A DNA stretch of 64,000 nucleotides from Salvelinus alpinus (taxonomy: Eukaryota > Chordata > Actinopteri > Salmoniformes > Salmonidae). Shown here piece by piece: positions 39,546 to 50,822 of the stretch. Every line of letters begins with the position of its first letter. The first letter of the stretch is position 1. Both the position numbers and the translations under genes were made by a program. A model generated the notes under the pieces. The model did no database searches. It saw only the letters and a list, made by a program, of their open reading frames with translations, and had not been told where the DNA came from. Where the stretch lies: positions 13,891,976-13,955,975 of the forward strand of contig NC_092096.1 of NCBI RefSeq assembly GCF_045679555.1, written 5' to 3'.

Positions 39546-39818
39546 TCCCAGGTAAAGTGTCCCAGCTCTCTATGGTGGCGCTGGATGACTCCAACTCTGT
39601 GAAGGTGATGTGGGCTCCCCCTGGTGGAGACTGGGATAAGTACAGGGTGCTGCTGTTAAATGGGACCCAGACTCTGGATAACAGGACCGTGGAGAAAGGG
39701 GTGGTGGAGTACACCTTCTCTGGCCTGGGACTGGTCCCTGGGAGGACCTACAGGGCTGGGGTCATGGTGGAAAGCACCGGGGAGCAAGGCACTGTGGAGT
39801 ACTGCCACAGAGGAATAG
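39546..39818 (+). CDS. ptprb: ptprb exon 5, FN3 domain (FN3-5)
   Basis: 273 nt, phase 1-1. The domain begins VPGKVSQLS, with GGDWDKYRVLLLNGTQ and LVPGRTYRAGVMVESTG. It ends EYCHRGI rather than GRT. The matching human domain also has a Cys here, so the unusual end is likely genuine. The donor is gtaggc. Confidence 0.92.
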
Positions 39819-39959
39819 GTAGGCTACACACCAACAGCACAGAGTAGGAGAAAGATACTGGCGTCAGTAAGAATGACAAGAGAACTCATGACATCATCAT
39901 GACTCTTCATCTCATTGATCTCTCCATTTCTGCAAACCTTCTGTCTCCCCTTCTCTCTT

Positions 39960-40076
39960 TCCCTTAATCCACCCCGCCCCCTGTCTCGCTCTCTCTCTCT
40001 CTCTTTCCCTTACTCTAACCCACCCTCACTCTCTCTCATGCTCTCTGTCTCTCTCTCTCTCCCTTACTCTAACCCG

Positions 40077-40141
<65 letters not shown>

Positions 40142-40160
40142 CTCCCTGTCTCTCTCCCAG
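39960..40160 (+). repeat. CT-rich tract and (CT)n at the exon 6 acceptor
   Basis: Includes an uninterrupted CT run at about 40080-40136 and ends in ctctctcccag at exon 6. Confidence 0.92.
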
Positions 40161-40424
40161 CTCCTAAGCCCGTCTCAGAGCTCCATATCCGCCACGCTGA
40201 CGAGACCTCCCTCAGCGCCCTGTGGAGTCACGCCCCCAACTCAGCCAGGGACGGCTACGCCGTGGAGCTCCGCCATGGCAACGCCACGGTTGCCACGAGA
40301 GACCTGACCCGTGACATGAGGGAGTGCACCTTCAACGTGCTCATCCCCGGACGCGTGTTCACCATCACCGTGACAACCAAGAGCGGGGAGCTCAACAGCT
40401 CTGTCTCGGTGCTAGGGAGGACAG
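40161..40424 (+). CDS. ptprb: ptprb exon 6, FN3 domain (FN3-6)
   Basis: 264 nt, phase 1-1. It reads APKPVSELHIRHADETSLSA at the start and IPGRVFTITVTTKSGELNSS near the end. A CT microsatellite precedes the acceptor. The donor gtgaga is followed about 60 bp later by a 70-bp tandem array. Confidence 0.92.
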
Positions 40425-40486
40425 GTGAGAGGGTTGCTATAGCACCTGTATGGACATGTATTCACAACACACTAAAACAGAGGGAT

Positions 40487-41075
40487 TGTCCCTTTGTAGC
40501 TGAGGTCATCTCTATGGTAACACTGTATTTATCCAATCAGAGGGACTCAATGATACTGTCCCTTTGTAGCTGAGGTCATCTCTATGGTAACACTGTATTT
40601 ATCCAATCAGAGGGACTCAATGATACTGTCCCTTTGTAGCTGAGGTCATCTCTATGGTAACACTGTATTTATCCAATCAGAGGGACTCAATGATACTGTC
40701 CCTTTGTAGCTGAGGTCATCTCTATGGTAACACTGTATTTATCCAATCAGAGGGACTCAATGATACTGTCCCTTTGTAGCTGAGGTCATCTCTATGGTAA
40801 CACTGTATTTATCCAATCAGAGGGACTCAATGATACTGTCCCTTTTGTAGCTGAGGTCATCTCTATGGTAACACTGTATTTATCCAATCAGAGGGACTGT
40901 CCCTTTGTAGCTGAGGTCATCTCTATGGTAACGCTGTATTTATCCAATCAGAGGGACTGTCCCTTTGTAGCTGAGGTCATCTCTATGGTAACGCTGTATT
41001 TATCCAATCAGAGGGACTGTCCCTTTGTAGCTGAGGTCATCTCTATGGTAACACTGTATTTATCCAATCAGACTT
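40487..41075. repeat. 70-bp minisatellite in ptprb intron 6
   Basis: About nine copies of a unit starting tgtccctttgtagctgaggt. Spacing is 70 bp for the first copies (40487, 40557, 40627 ...) and 60 bp for the last ones, which lack caatgatact. It begins about 60 bp after the exon 6 donor. Confidence 0.94.
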
Positions 41076-41246
41076 TGAGGCAGCATGTACAGAGATGTTT
41101 TTACTTTGTCTCAGTTTATTTTCTTCACAAAATGGAGTCTTCAGATGAAGCCTAACACACAAAGGGTAATGATGAGCCTGCTGAGATCAAATAAAAGCTT
41201 TATTTACAAATGGAGACTGACAGTAACTGAGCCTGTGTGTCTGCAG

Positions 41247-41513
41247 TACCTATGGAGGTGAGGCGTGTCCACCTGAGCAACCAGGGCCACGTGGACAGCT
41301 TACAGGCCAGCTGGGAGCTCCCCCCTGGAGACCTGGACTACTGCAGCCTGGAGGTCCTCCACAACAACCAGGCAGTGCAGAACCACACCGTCCCAGCCAA
41401 CACCACCTCTCTGCAGCTCAGAGACCTCCGGCCTGGTGCCTCCTACAGGCTGCTGGTCAGTACTGTCAGTGGTGGGATGGTGTCGAAGCAGGCCGTGGCT
41501 GAGGGACGCACTG
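41247..41513 (+). CDS. ptprb: ptprb exon 7, FN3 domain (FN3-7)
   Basis: 267 nt, phase 1-1. The domain starts VPMEVRRVHLSNQGHVDSLQ, contains PPGDLDYCSLEVLHNN and LRPGASYRLLVSTVSGG, and ends AEGRT. It has three N-linked sequons or near-sequons (NHT, NTT). The acceptor is tgtctgcag and the donor gtaagt. Confidence 0.92.
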
Positions 41514-42347
41514 GTAAGTTAAATATTAGGGACAGTCCATCTTTATGCTTTTACTCAAATGTATCGTCCACTTCAACCTCAACTGACCGACACGTGAGCC
41601 AGGCGTTTGTTTTGGGGGGTTGTTGTGTATGTTCTTCCTGGTAGTCTTGTCCGTTACGGCTGTTTATGTGTGTATGTAATGTAGTGAAGACCAGACGTGC
41701 TTTATTCTATGCTTAGAGATGTGTTGTTTAAGGGTAGGTGTCTGACAATCGGAAGTAAATCACTCATTGTTATAGTGATTGTTAATAACCAACATTAATT
41801 ATAAGATACAATCTCAGAGAGAGAAACATAATATTGTTTTCCAAAACAAAAGAGAATGTCTGGAATGTTCAGGAAGCTTTGTGTCAACTACAACAACAAA
41901 AACCTCTCCAAGGTCCCGTTCAAAGACTTCCTTGTCCGTTCTCAATTGTCTTCCCCAGGAAAGTTCTGGCTATTTTTGGGTCCCACCACTTCCTCCTTTT
42001 AATTAACTTCAGAGTCCGGGGGTCAAAGGGTTGATGAAAACAAACACCACTTTCAGATAACATTCAGACAACTTTCGGCTGACTTTCAACTAACGGGATA
42101 GTAACAAAGGACACTTGAACTAAACCTTTCCCGTCACACTGGGTATCTGAATGTCACGTTAAAGGCCACATTTAATCAAGTCAGTCTATTCAATTTAAAT
42201 CATCAGTGGTGTGTTGAGGAGTAATTCATGTCAAACAACATGAACGCCAGACTCTTTAGCTCAGCAGTCAACACAGTTTTGAGGTCGAAAGGATTTTAAC
42301 CCAATCGACCTCACAACCGGTTTGTCCTTCTGTCCCCTTCTGAGTGA
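41514..42347 (+). other. ptprb intron 7; no gene seen
   Basis: Unique intron DNA up to the exon 8 fragment copy. No recognised element. Confidence 0.5.
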
Positions 42348-42397
42348 CAGCTGTGGTCGGAGAGGTTACGGTCAGTAACAATGGTCGTCCAGACTTC
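42348..42397 (+). pseudogene. duplicated 5' fragment of ptprb exon 8
   Basis: The 50 bases match the exon 8 start (cagctgcggtcggag... at 42474) with four differences, all transitions by my count. The pyrimidine-rich flank upstream also resembles the genuine acceptor region, so about 110 bp was duplicated. The copy has no good donor, and the true exon 8 lies 74 bp on. Confidence 0.85.
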
Positions 42398-42470
42398 TAT
42401 CTCTAACATGTGTCTCTGTGTCCTCTCTGTCGATGACCGGTCTCTGACCCCCCTCTCCTTCTCTCCTCAG

Positions 42471-42734
42471 TACCAGCTGCGGTCGGAGAAGTTACGATCA
42501 GTAACAACGGTCGTCCAGACTTCCTGGGGGTGTCGTGGCAGCCAGCGTTCGGAGATGTGGACAGTTACCTGGTCCTACTGAAGGACCGCGACAGGACCGT
42601 ACACAACCTGGTGGTTTCTAAGGCAAGCCCAGAGTGTGTGTTTAACTCCCTCAAGTCAGGGAGGCTGTACACCGTCTCCATAGCAACCCGCAGCGGCAGC
42701 TTCCAGAACAACACGGTGGTGACGGCTCGCACAC
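42471..42734 (+). CDS. ptprb: ptprb exon 8, FN3 domain (FN3-8)
   Basis: 264 nt, phase 1-1. The domain starts VPAAVGEVTISNNGRPDFLG and contains GDVDSYLVLLKDRDRTVH and LKSGRLYTVSIATRSGSF. It ends TART. The last base is C before gtaggt, so the split codon is CAA with exon 9. A 37-bp satellite begins about 6 bp after the donor, and a degenerate copy of the exon start lies at 42348-42397. Confidence 0.92.
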
Positions 42735-42740
42735 GTAGGT

Positions 42741-45638
42741 CACACACACACCAACACACACACACATGCACACACGCAAGCATTACAAACCAACACACAC
42801 ACATGCATGCACGCAAGCATTACAAACCAACACACACACGCACACACGCCAGCATTACAAACCAACACACACACATGCACACACGCCAGCATTACAAACC
42901 AACACACACACATGCACACACGCCAGCATTACAAACCAAAACACACACATGCACACACGCCAGCATTACAAACCAACACACACACATGCACACACGCCAG
43001 CATTACAAACCAACACACACACATGCACACACGCCAGCATTACAAACCAACACACACACACATGCACGCACGCAAGCATTACACACCAACACACACACAT
43101 GCACGCACGCCAGCATTACAAGCCAACACACACACATGCACGCACGCCAGCATTACAAACCAACACACACACATGCAGGCACGCCAGCATTACAAACCAA
43201 CACACACACATGCACGCACGCCAGCATTACAAACCAACACACACACATGCACGCACGCCAGCATTACAAACCAACACACACACATGCACACACGCCAGCA
43301 TTACAAACCAACACACACACATGCACACACGCCAGCATTACAAACCAACACACACACATGCACACACGCCAGCATTACAAACCAACACACACACACATGC
43401 ACGCACGCAAGCATTACACACCAACACACACACACATGCACGCACGCAAGCATTACACACCAACACACACACATGCACGCACGCCAGCATTACAAGCCAA
43501 CACACACACACATGCACGCACGCCAGCATTACAAACCAACACACACACATGCAGGCACGCCAGCATTACAAACCAACACACACACATGCACGCACGCCAG
43601 CATTACAAACCAACACACACACATGCACGCACGCCAGCATTACAAACCAACACACACACATGCACGCACGCCAGCATTACAAACCAACACACACACATGC
43701 ACGCACGCCAGAATTACAAACCAACACACACACATGCACGCACGCCAGCATTACAAACCAACACACACACATGCACGCACGCCAGCATTACAAACCAACA
43801 CACACACACATGCACGCACGCAAGCATTACACACCAACACACACACATGCACGCACGCCAGCATTACAAGCCAACACACACACATGCACGCACGCCAGCA
43901 TTACAAACCAACACACACACATGCAGGCACGCCAGCATTACAAACCAACACACACACATGCACGCACGCCAGCATTACAAACCAACACACACACATGCAC
44001 GCACGCCAGCATTACAAACCAACACACACACATGCACACACGCCAGCATTACAAACCAACACACACACATGCACACACGCCAGCATTACAAACCAACACA
44101 CACACATGCACACACGCCAGCATTACAAACCAACACACACACACATGCACGCACGCAAGCATTACACACCAACACACACACACATGCACGCACGCAAGCA
44201 TTACACACCAACACACACACATGCACGCACGCCAGCATTACAAGCCAACACACACACACATGCACGCACGCCAGCATTACAAACCAACACACACACATGC
44301 AGGCACGCCAGCATTACAAACCAACACACACACATGCACGCACGCCAGCATTACAAACCAACACACACACATGCACGCACGCCAGCATTACAAACCAACA
44401 CACACACATGCACGCACGCCAGCATTACAAACCAACACACACACATGCACGCACGCCAGCATTACAAACCAACACACACACATGCACGCACGCCAGCATT
44501 ACAAACCAACACACACACATGCACGCACGCCAGCATTACAAACCAACACACACACATGCAGGCACGCCAGCATTACAAACCAACACACACACATGCACGC
44601 ACGCCAGCATTACAAACCAACACACACACATGCACGCACGCCAGCATTACAAACCAACACACACACATGCAGGCACGCCAGCATTACAAACCAACACACA
44701 CACATGCACGCACGCCAGCATTACAAACCAACACACACACATGCAGGCACGCCAGCATTACAAACCAACACACACACATGCACGCACGCCAGCATTACAA
44801 ACCAACACACACACATGCACGCACGCCAGCATTACAAACCAACACACACACATGCACGCACGCCAGCATTACAAACCAACACACACACATGCACGCACGC
44901 CAGCATTACAAACCAACACACACACATGCAGGCACGCCAGCATTACAAACCAACACACACACATGCACGCACGCCAGCATTACAAACCAACACACACACA
45001 TGCACGCACGCCAGCATTACAAACCAACACACACACATGCAGGCACGCCAGCATTACAAACCAACACACACACATGCACGCACGCCAGCATTACAAACCA
45101 ACACACACACATGCAGGCACGCCAGCATTACAAACCAACACACACACATGCACGCACGCCAGCATTACAAACCAACACACACACATGCACGCACGCCAGC
45201 ATTACAAACCAACACACACACATGCACGCACGCCAGCATTACAAACCAACACACACACATGCACGCACGCCAGCATTACAAACCAACACACACACATGCA
45301 CGCACGCCAGCATTACAAGCCAACACACACACATGCACACATGCCAGCATTACAAGCCAACACACACACATGCACGCACGCCAGCATTACAAACCAACAC
45401 ACACACATGCACGCACGCCAGCATTACAAGCCAACACACACACATGCACGCACGCCAGCATTACAAGCCAACACACACACATGCACGCACGCCAGCATTA
45501 CAAACCAGCACACACACATGCACACACGCCAGCATTACAAACCAGCACACACACATGCACGCACGCCAGCATTACAAACCAGCACACACACATGCACACA
45601 CGCCAGCATTACAAACCAACACACACACATGCAGGCAC
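42741..45638. repeat. 37-bp satellite (cacacacatgcacgcacgcc...), ~78 copies, at the exon 8 donor
   Basis: Units of 37 bp (some 39) combine a CA run with gccagcattacaaacc. It begins about 6 bp after the exon 8 donor. A segment recurs 748 bp apart (43338-43550 against 44086-44298). The unit is stop-free in all three + frames, giving three overlapping ORFs of about 970-1070 codons that are artefacts of the repeat. Confidence 0.96.
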
Positions 45639-45665
45639 CGTCTCTTGGGCCCCTCATCTTGTTTA

Positions 45666-46774
45666 CAGTGTATTCTGAAAGTATTCAGACCCCTTTACTT
45701 TTTACACATTTTGTTACATTACAGCCTTATTCTAAAATTGATTAAAATAACATTTACTCACATCAATCTACGTACAATACCCCATAATGACAAAGCAAAA
45801 ACAGGTTTTATTAAAAATAAAAAAACAGAAACACCTTATTAACATAAGTATTCAGACCCTTTGCTGTGAGACTCGAAATTGAGCTCAGGTGCATCCTGTT
45901 TCCATTGATCATCCTTGAGATGTTTCTACAACTTGATTGGAGTCCACCTGTGGTAAATTCAATTGATTGGACATGATTTGGAAAGGCTCATTGGCTTGAA
46001 TACCAAGCGTCATGTCTGGAGGAAACCTGGAACCATCCCTATGGTGAAGCATGGTGGTGGCAGCATCATGCTATGGGGATGTTTTCAGTGGCAGGGACTG
46101 GGAGACTAGTCAGGATCGAGACAAAGATGAACGGAGCAAAGTACAGAGAGATCCTTGATGAAAACCTGCTCCAGAGTGCTCAGGACCTCAGATTGGGGCG
46201 AAGGTTCACCTTCCAACAGGAGAACAACCATAAGCACACAGCTAAGACAACACAGGAGTGGCTTCGGGACAAGTCTCTGAATGTCCTTGAGTGTCCCAGC
46301 CAGAGCCCAGACTTGAACCCGATCGGACAACTCTGGAGAGACCTGAAAATAGCTGTGCAGCGATGCTCCTCGCCCAATCTGACAGAGTTTGAGAGGATCT
46401 GCAGAGAAGAATGGGAGAAACTCCCCAAATACAGATGTGCCAAGCTTGTAGCGTCATACCCAAGAAGACTCAAGGCTGTAATTGCTGCCAAAGGTACTTC
46501 AACAAAGTACTGAGTAAAGGGTCTGAATACTTATGGAAATGTGTTAATCCAGTTGTACATTTTTTTATAAATTAGCAAAAATTTATAAAAATCTGTTTTT
46601 GCTTTGCCATTATGGGGTATTGTGATGTCATTATGGGGTATTGTGATGTCATTATGGGGTATTGTGTGTAGATTGATGTGGGGGAAAAAAATATTCATTC
46701 CATTTTAGAATTAGGCTGTAACGTAACAAAATGTGGAAAAAGTCAAGGGGTCTGAATACTTTCTGAATTCACTG
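45666..46774 (+). mobile_element. Tc1-like transposon, internally deleted
   Basis: Ends cagtgtattctgaaagtatt and tttctgaattcactg, with TA at 45664-45665 and 46775-46776. At 1109 bp it lacks the DNA-binding half: the sequence jumps from tggaaaggctcattgg into the catalytic half. It lies in ptprb intron 8 just after the 37-bp satellite. Confidence 0.9.
45991..46513 (+). pseudogene. Tc1-like transposase C-terminal relic
   Basis: The ORF 46073-46513 keeps the catalytic half: [32 protein letters not shown] and the end GTSTKY with its stop. The second catalytic Asp motif (NDPxHT) reads NNHKHT, and the Glu motif NPIENLW reads NPIGQLW. So the DDE triad is lost even where the frame is open. Confidence 0.9.
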
Positions 46775-46990
46775 TATATAGTTACATGGATGAATGTGTC
46801 AATATAGATTTTTTTTCTGGTGATCTAGGAGACAAATTGTTCAATTGGTAGGGAACATTTAGAGGAAAATCTTTTGGAGAAAATGTGTATCTCTTAAAAT
46901 AACACCAGTGTTGTGTTTAATGAAAAACACCCCAAATCCTACTTGACCTCTTGACCTCATGACATCTCTTCTACCCCTCTCTCTACCCAG

Positions 46991-47254
46991 AACCCTCCAG
47001 TGTCCAGAACCCCAACGCCATCCACTCTGCCAGGGACGACTTCCTGAAAGTCTACTGGCGTCATGCGTCCGGAGACTTGGACCGTTACGAGGTGGTCATT
47101 AAGTACAACAACACGGTGGTCCAGAACCAGACGGTGGCGCGGTCGCAGAACGACTGTGTGTTCAGCTCCCTGGTCCCTGGGAGGCTTTATACGGTCACTG
47201 TCAGCACCTGGAGCGGAGAGTACCAGTCCACTGTTTCTACTGACGGGAGAACAT
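46991..47254 (+). CDS. ptprb: ptprb exon 9, FN3 domain (FN3-9)
   Basis: 264 nt, phase 1-1. It contains SARDDFLKVYWRHASGDLDR, YEVVIKYNN and LVPGRLYTVTVSTWSGEYQS. Acceptor ctctacccag, donor gtgagt. The junction codon with exon 8 is CAA (Gln), where most other domains begin with Val. Confidence 0.92.
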
Positions 47255-47479
47255 GTGAGTCTATTAACTACAGGCTAGGATTCTGTGTGTATTGCTACTG
47301 CAGTGTTGATAGAAGGTTCAGTAAAAGGCTGTACTACTGAGTGTTCTGTGTGGACAAGTCCATGGAAAACCAATACACAACTTATTTGGAAGAATTTGTA
47401 GGTGTGAAATCTAGAATTCAGCGCATGGGAATTGTACCTACGATCACATTCAGTAACATTTTGCAGCGCAAAGTTAACC

Positions 47480-48564
47480 TTAAAACCTGTTAGGGATCCC
47501 TTCACCCCCATTCCTGCTCGAATCCCGGTAACGGGATCCCTTCACCCCCATTTCCGCTCGAATCCCGGTAACGGGATTGATTTGACAACATCCAGTGAAA
47601 TTGCAGCGCGCTAAATTCAAAAACAGAAATACTCATAATAAGAGTTCATAAAACATACAAGTATTATACATCAAAATACAGCTTAACTTCTTGTTAATCC
47701 AGCCGCAGTGTCAGATTTCAAAAAGGCTTTACGGCGAAAGCAGACCATGCGATTATCTGAGGACAGCGCCCCGCATACCAACACATGAAAATCATGTTTC
47801 AACCAGGCAGGTGCTACACAAAAGTCAGAAATAACGATATAATTCATGACTTACCTTTGAAGATCTTCTTCTGTTGGCACTCCAAAATGTCCCAGAAACA
47901 TCACAAAATCGATAAATTCCTTCTTTATATCCCCAAAATGTCAATTTATTTGGCACATTTGATTCAGAAATACACCGGTTCCAACTTGCCCAACATGACT
48001 ACAAAGTATCTAATAAGTTACCTGTACACTTGGTCCAAACATTTCAAACAACTTTCCTAATCCAACCTTAGATATCCTAAAATGTAAAGAATCGATACAA
48101 TTTAAGACGGGATAAACTGTGTTCAATACCGGACGAAAATAACGTGAAGCACGCTCCAGGTCGCGCGCACCAAAACAGTAGAGTCCACCTGGAGTGACTA
48201 CTTCTTCATTTCTCAAAAGAAAAACATCAACCAATTTCTAAAGACTGTTGACATCTAGTGGAAGCCATAGGAACTGCAACCAGGTTCCTCATAAATATAG
48301 TTTCCCATAGAAAACGAATGGAAAACACATTGACCTAAAAAAAAAAAATCCCTGGATGGATTGTGCTCAGGGTTTCGCCTGTTCAGTTCTGTTATACTCC
48401 CAGACATTATACAAACAGTTTTAGAAACTTCAGAATGTTTTCTATCCAAATCTACTAATAATATGCATATCCTAGCTTCTGGGCCTGAGTAGCAGGCAGT
48501 TTACTTTGGGCACGCTTTTTATCCGGACGTCAAAATACTGCCCCCTAGCCTTAAGAAGTTTTAA
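47480..48564. mobile_element. 1.1 kb salmonid non-autonomous DNA element with TTAA ends
   Basis: The left end ttaaaacctgttaggg and the right end (reverse complement) ttaaaacttcttaagg are similar inverted repeats, and both borders are TTAA. This is familiar as a very common salmonid repeat (sequence around actgccccctagcc). TTAA borders suggest a piggyBac-like element, but no transposase is present. A 41-bp unit near the left end is duplicated (gggatcccttcacccccatt twice). It lies in ptprb intron 9. Confidence 0.65.
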
Positions 48565-48677
48565 ACTAGTAGGCATCATGGGTCAAATTCCCCTCAGCCA
48601 ACGAAACCATTGAGCCCTTTGGTGTAGTGTGAATAGTTGAAATCTTTAAATAAAGTTATATTTGACTGTCTCCATAG

Positions 48678-48941
48678 TCCCCTCTGCGGTGCGGAGCCTG
48701 GCCCTGGGTGACAGTGGTACAGGTGATCTGGTGGTCACATGGTCTCCAGCGCTGGGGGACGTTGATCACTACGAGGTCCAGATTCTCTTCAACGACACGC
48801 GGGTTTACCCGCCCGTAACCCTGGGCAACGAGGCCCGTGACCACCGCCTGTCCTCGCTCACCCCGGGACGCCTGTACAAGATCGTGGTGTCCACCTTCAG
48901 CGGACCCAACCAGAGACCGCAGTTCATCGAGGGCAGGACAG
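48678..48941 (+). CDS. ptprb: ptprb exon 10, FN3 domain (FN3-10)
   Basis: 264 nt, phase 1-1. It contains GDVDHYEVQILFNDTRVYPP and LTPGRLYKIVVSTFSGP, and ends EGRT. The motif ILFND with VYPP is specific to this domain of PTPRB as I recall it. Acceptor ctccatag, donor gtcagt. The junction codon with exon 9 is TTC (Phe). Confidence 0.92.
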
Positions 48942-49254
48942 GTCAGTGGGGAAACAGAGTGGGCAGCTGCCCGGGTTGGTTTCCCAAATAACCTCACATT
49001 GCGTTTCATCGCATTTCTGTCACAGGTATTTCAGGTAAAACAACAGAATAACCTTTTGTTATCACTTCATTCCGTAGAACATCATCTAAAGATTTTAAAA
49101 TAAAAAACACCACATTGTTTTTCGGCCAGTCTTCAACTTATCTTTATATAAGTGATCCACATTGTGAGTGTCACATTCTGACCCATCTCCATTCTCCCCC
49201 CCCCCCCCATTCCCTTCACTCCTGTCTCTCTGCCTTCTCTCTCAAACCCCCCAG
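48942..49254 (+). other. ptprb intron 10; no feature seen
   Basis: A short intron with a C-run near 49197-49208 before the acceptor. No repeat array follows this donor. Confidence 0.6.
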
Positions 49255-49518
49255 TCCCCAGCCAGGTGAGGAACCTCCATGCCCGGCCAGGGGACCAGGC
49301 TGCCAGCCTGAGGGTGTTCTGGACCCCTGGTGATGGGGACGTGGACATGTACACCGTGTCCCTATCCCAGGGAGGACACCTTCTGGAGACCAGACCTGTC
49401 CCCAAACACGTCACTGAGCTGGACTTTCAGGGTCTGGTACCAGGACAGCTGTACGGGATCGAGGTTCAGTCCCTGAGTGGAATACTGGTCAATCATTCAA
49501 CTACTACTGGACGGACAG
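49255..49518 (+). CDS. ptprb: ptprb exon 11, FN3 domain (FN3-11)
   Basis: 264 nt, phase 1-1. It starts VPSQVRNLHARPGDQAASLR, contains DGDVDMYTVSLSQGG, VPKHVTELDF and LVPGQLYGIEVQSLSG, and ends GRT. The donor gtgaga runs straight into a GGGA tetranucleotide array (from about 49526). Confidence 0.92.
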
Positions 49519-49525
49519 GTGAGAA

Positions 49526-49789
49526 GGAGGGAGGGAGGGAGGGAGGGAGGGAGGGAGGGAGGGAGGGGAATAGGAGAGAGAGGGGAATAGGAGAGAGAGG
49601 GGAATAGGAGAGGGAGGGAGGGAGGGAGGGAGGGAGGGAGGGAGGGAGGGAGGGAGGGAGGGAGGGAGGGAGGGAGGGAGGGAGGGAGGGAGGGAGGGAG
49701 GGAGGGAGGGAGGGAGGGAATAGGAGAGAGAGGGAAATAGGAGAGAGAGGGGAATAGGAGAGGGAGGGAGGGAGGGAGGGAGGGAGGGA
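49526..49789. repeat. (GGGA)n array at the exon 11 donor
   Basis: A GGGA tetranucleotide run interrupted by aataggagagagaggg blocks, starting 8 bp after the exon 11 donor. It is highly G-rich and may form quadruplexes. Confidence 0.95.
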
Positions 49790-49790
49790 C

Positions 49791-49815
49791 AGCTCAGTCC
49801 CTGAGTGGAACACTC
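49791..49815 (+). pseudogene. short echo of exon 11 3' end
   Basis: The sequence ctcagtccctgagtggaaca closely matches exon 11 (ttcagtccctgagtggaata, about 49466-49485). It is a 20-25 base fragment only and has no coding value. Confidence 0.65.
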
Positions 49816-50345
49816 AGCCATGGGTGATGTCTAACCTCTCCCTGTGTCTGTCCTGTCCCCTCCCAGCCAAGGGGGATGTCTAACCTCTCCCTGTGTCTGT
49901 CCAGTCCCCTCCCATCCACGGGTGATGTCTAACCTCTCCCTGTGTCTGTCCAGTCCCCTCCCATCCATGGGTGATGTCTAACTTCTCCCTGTGTCTGTCC
50001 TGTCCCCTCCCAGCCAAGGGTGATGTCTAACCTCTCCCTGTGTCTGTCCAGTCCCCTCCCAGCCATGGGTGATGTCTAACCTCTCCCTGTGTCTGTCCTG
50101 TCCCCTCCCAGCCATGGGTGATGTCTAACCTCTCCCTGTGTCTGTCCAGTCCCCTCCCATCCACGGGTGATGTCTAACCTCTCCCTGTGTCTGTCCAGTC
50201 CCCTCCCAGCCATGGGTGATGTCTAACCTCTCCCTGTGTCTGTCCAGTCCCCTCCCAGCCATGGGTGATGTCTAACCTCTCCCTGTGTCTGTCCAGTCCC
50301 CTCCCAGCCATGGGTGATGTCTAACCTCTCCTTGTGTCTGTCCAG
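49816..50345. repeat. 49-bp array carrying 3' splice-site-like sequence, 11 copies
   Basis: Unit starts at gatgtctaac: 49826, 49875, 49924 ... 50316, period 49. Each unit has ctctccctgtgtctgtcc(a/t)g followed by tcccctccca, close to the genuine exon 12 border (ccag then tcccctcca). Most copies have the AG needed for an acceptor; some have TG. Confidence 0.93.
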
Positions 50346-50403
50346 TCCTTTCCAGAGTGACAGCGCTCCAGACAGACAGTGACCACACCACCCACAGTCT
50401 AAC
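50346..50403 (+). pseudogene. duplicated 5' fragment of ptprb exon 12
   Basis: 58 bases following tgtctgtccag match the first 58 bases of exon 12 with five differences by my count. After agtctaac the match ends. The copy cannot encode a domain, but it carries its own acceptor. Confidence 0.87.
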
Positions 50404-50439
50404 TATCTACTGTCTGATCTCCATAACATAACATCTCTC

Positions 50440-50487
50440 TCTCTCCTCTCTCCCTCCTCTAACTCTGTCTGTCTCTCTGTCTCTCTG

Positions 50488-50531
<44 letters not shown>

Positions 50532-50532
50532 G
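50440..50532 (+). repeat. CT microsatellite at the exon 12 acceptor
   Basis: tctgtctctctg then an uninterrupted CT run to ctccag at exon 12. Confidence 0.93.
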
Positions 50533-50802
50533 TCCCCTCCACAGTGACGGCGCTCCAGGCAGACAGTGACCACACCACCCACAGTCTAACAGTGACCTGG
50601 GAGACTCCAGTGGGAGTGTACGAGGGTTATAAGATCCAGCTCCTGGATGATGGACGTGACTTAGTCTCTAATATTTCCATGCCCCAGGGCTCCACCAGGC
50701 ACCTCTTCGACCAGCTCACCCCTGGGAAGTGGTACCGGGTTCGGGTCGTATCTGTCAGTGGAGGGATCTATGGCAAGGAGGCCGTGGCTGAGGGACAAAC
50801 AC
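50533..50802 (+). CDS. ptprb: ptprb exon 12, FN3 domain (FN3-12)
   Basis: 270 nt, phase 1-1. It starts VPSTVTALQADSDHTTHSLT, contains GVYEGYKIQLLDDGRD and LTPGKWYRVRVVSVSGGIYG, and ends AEGQT. The last base is C before gtaaga. The acceptor follows a CT microsatellite. A degenerate copy of its first 58 bases lies at 50346-50403. A 24-bp satellite begins 20 bp after the donor. Confidence 0.92.
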
Positions 50803-50822
50803 GTAAGAAGCACCACTTTTCC

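Noticed and set aside
42530..45842. Three 970-1070-codon ORFs (THTHARTPALQ-type) as genes
   Set aside because: They are three frames of one 37-bp satellite, with no start or domain signal except where exon 8 is read through.
46073..46513. Open 146-codon transposase ORF as a domesticated gene
   Set aside because: It lacks the DNA-binding half and two catalytic motifs, and lies inside intact Tc1 termini. It is a simple deletion relic.
48656..49414. Antisense ORFs opposite FN3 exons 10 and 11
   Set aside because: They are shadows of GC-rich coding exons, with no domain of their own.
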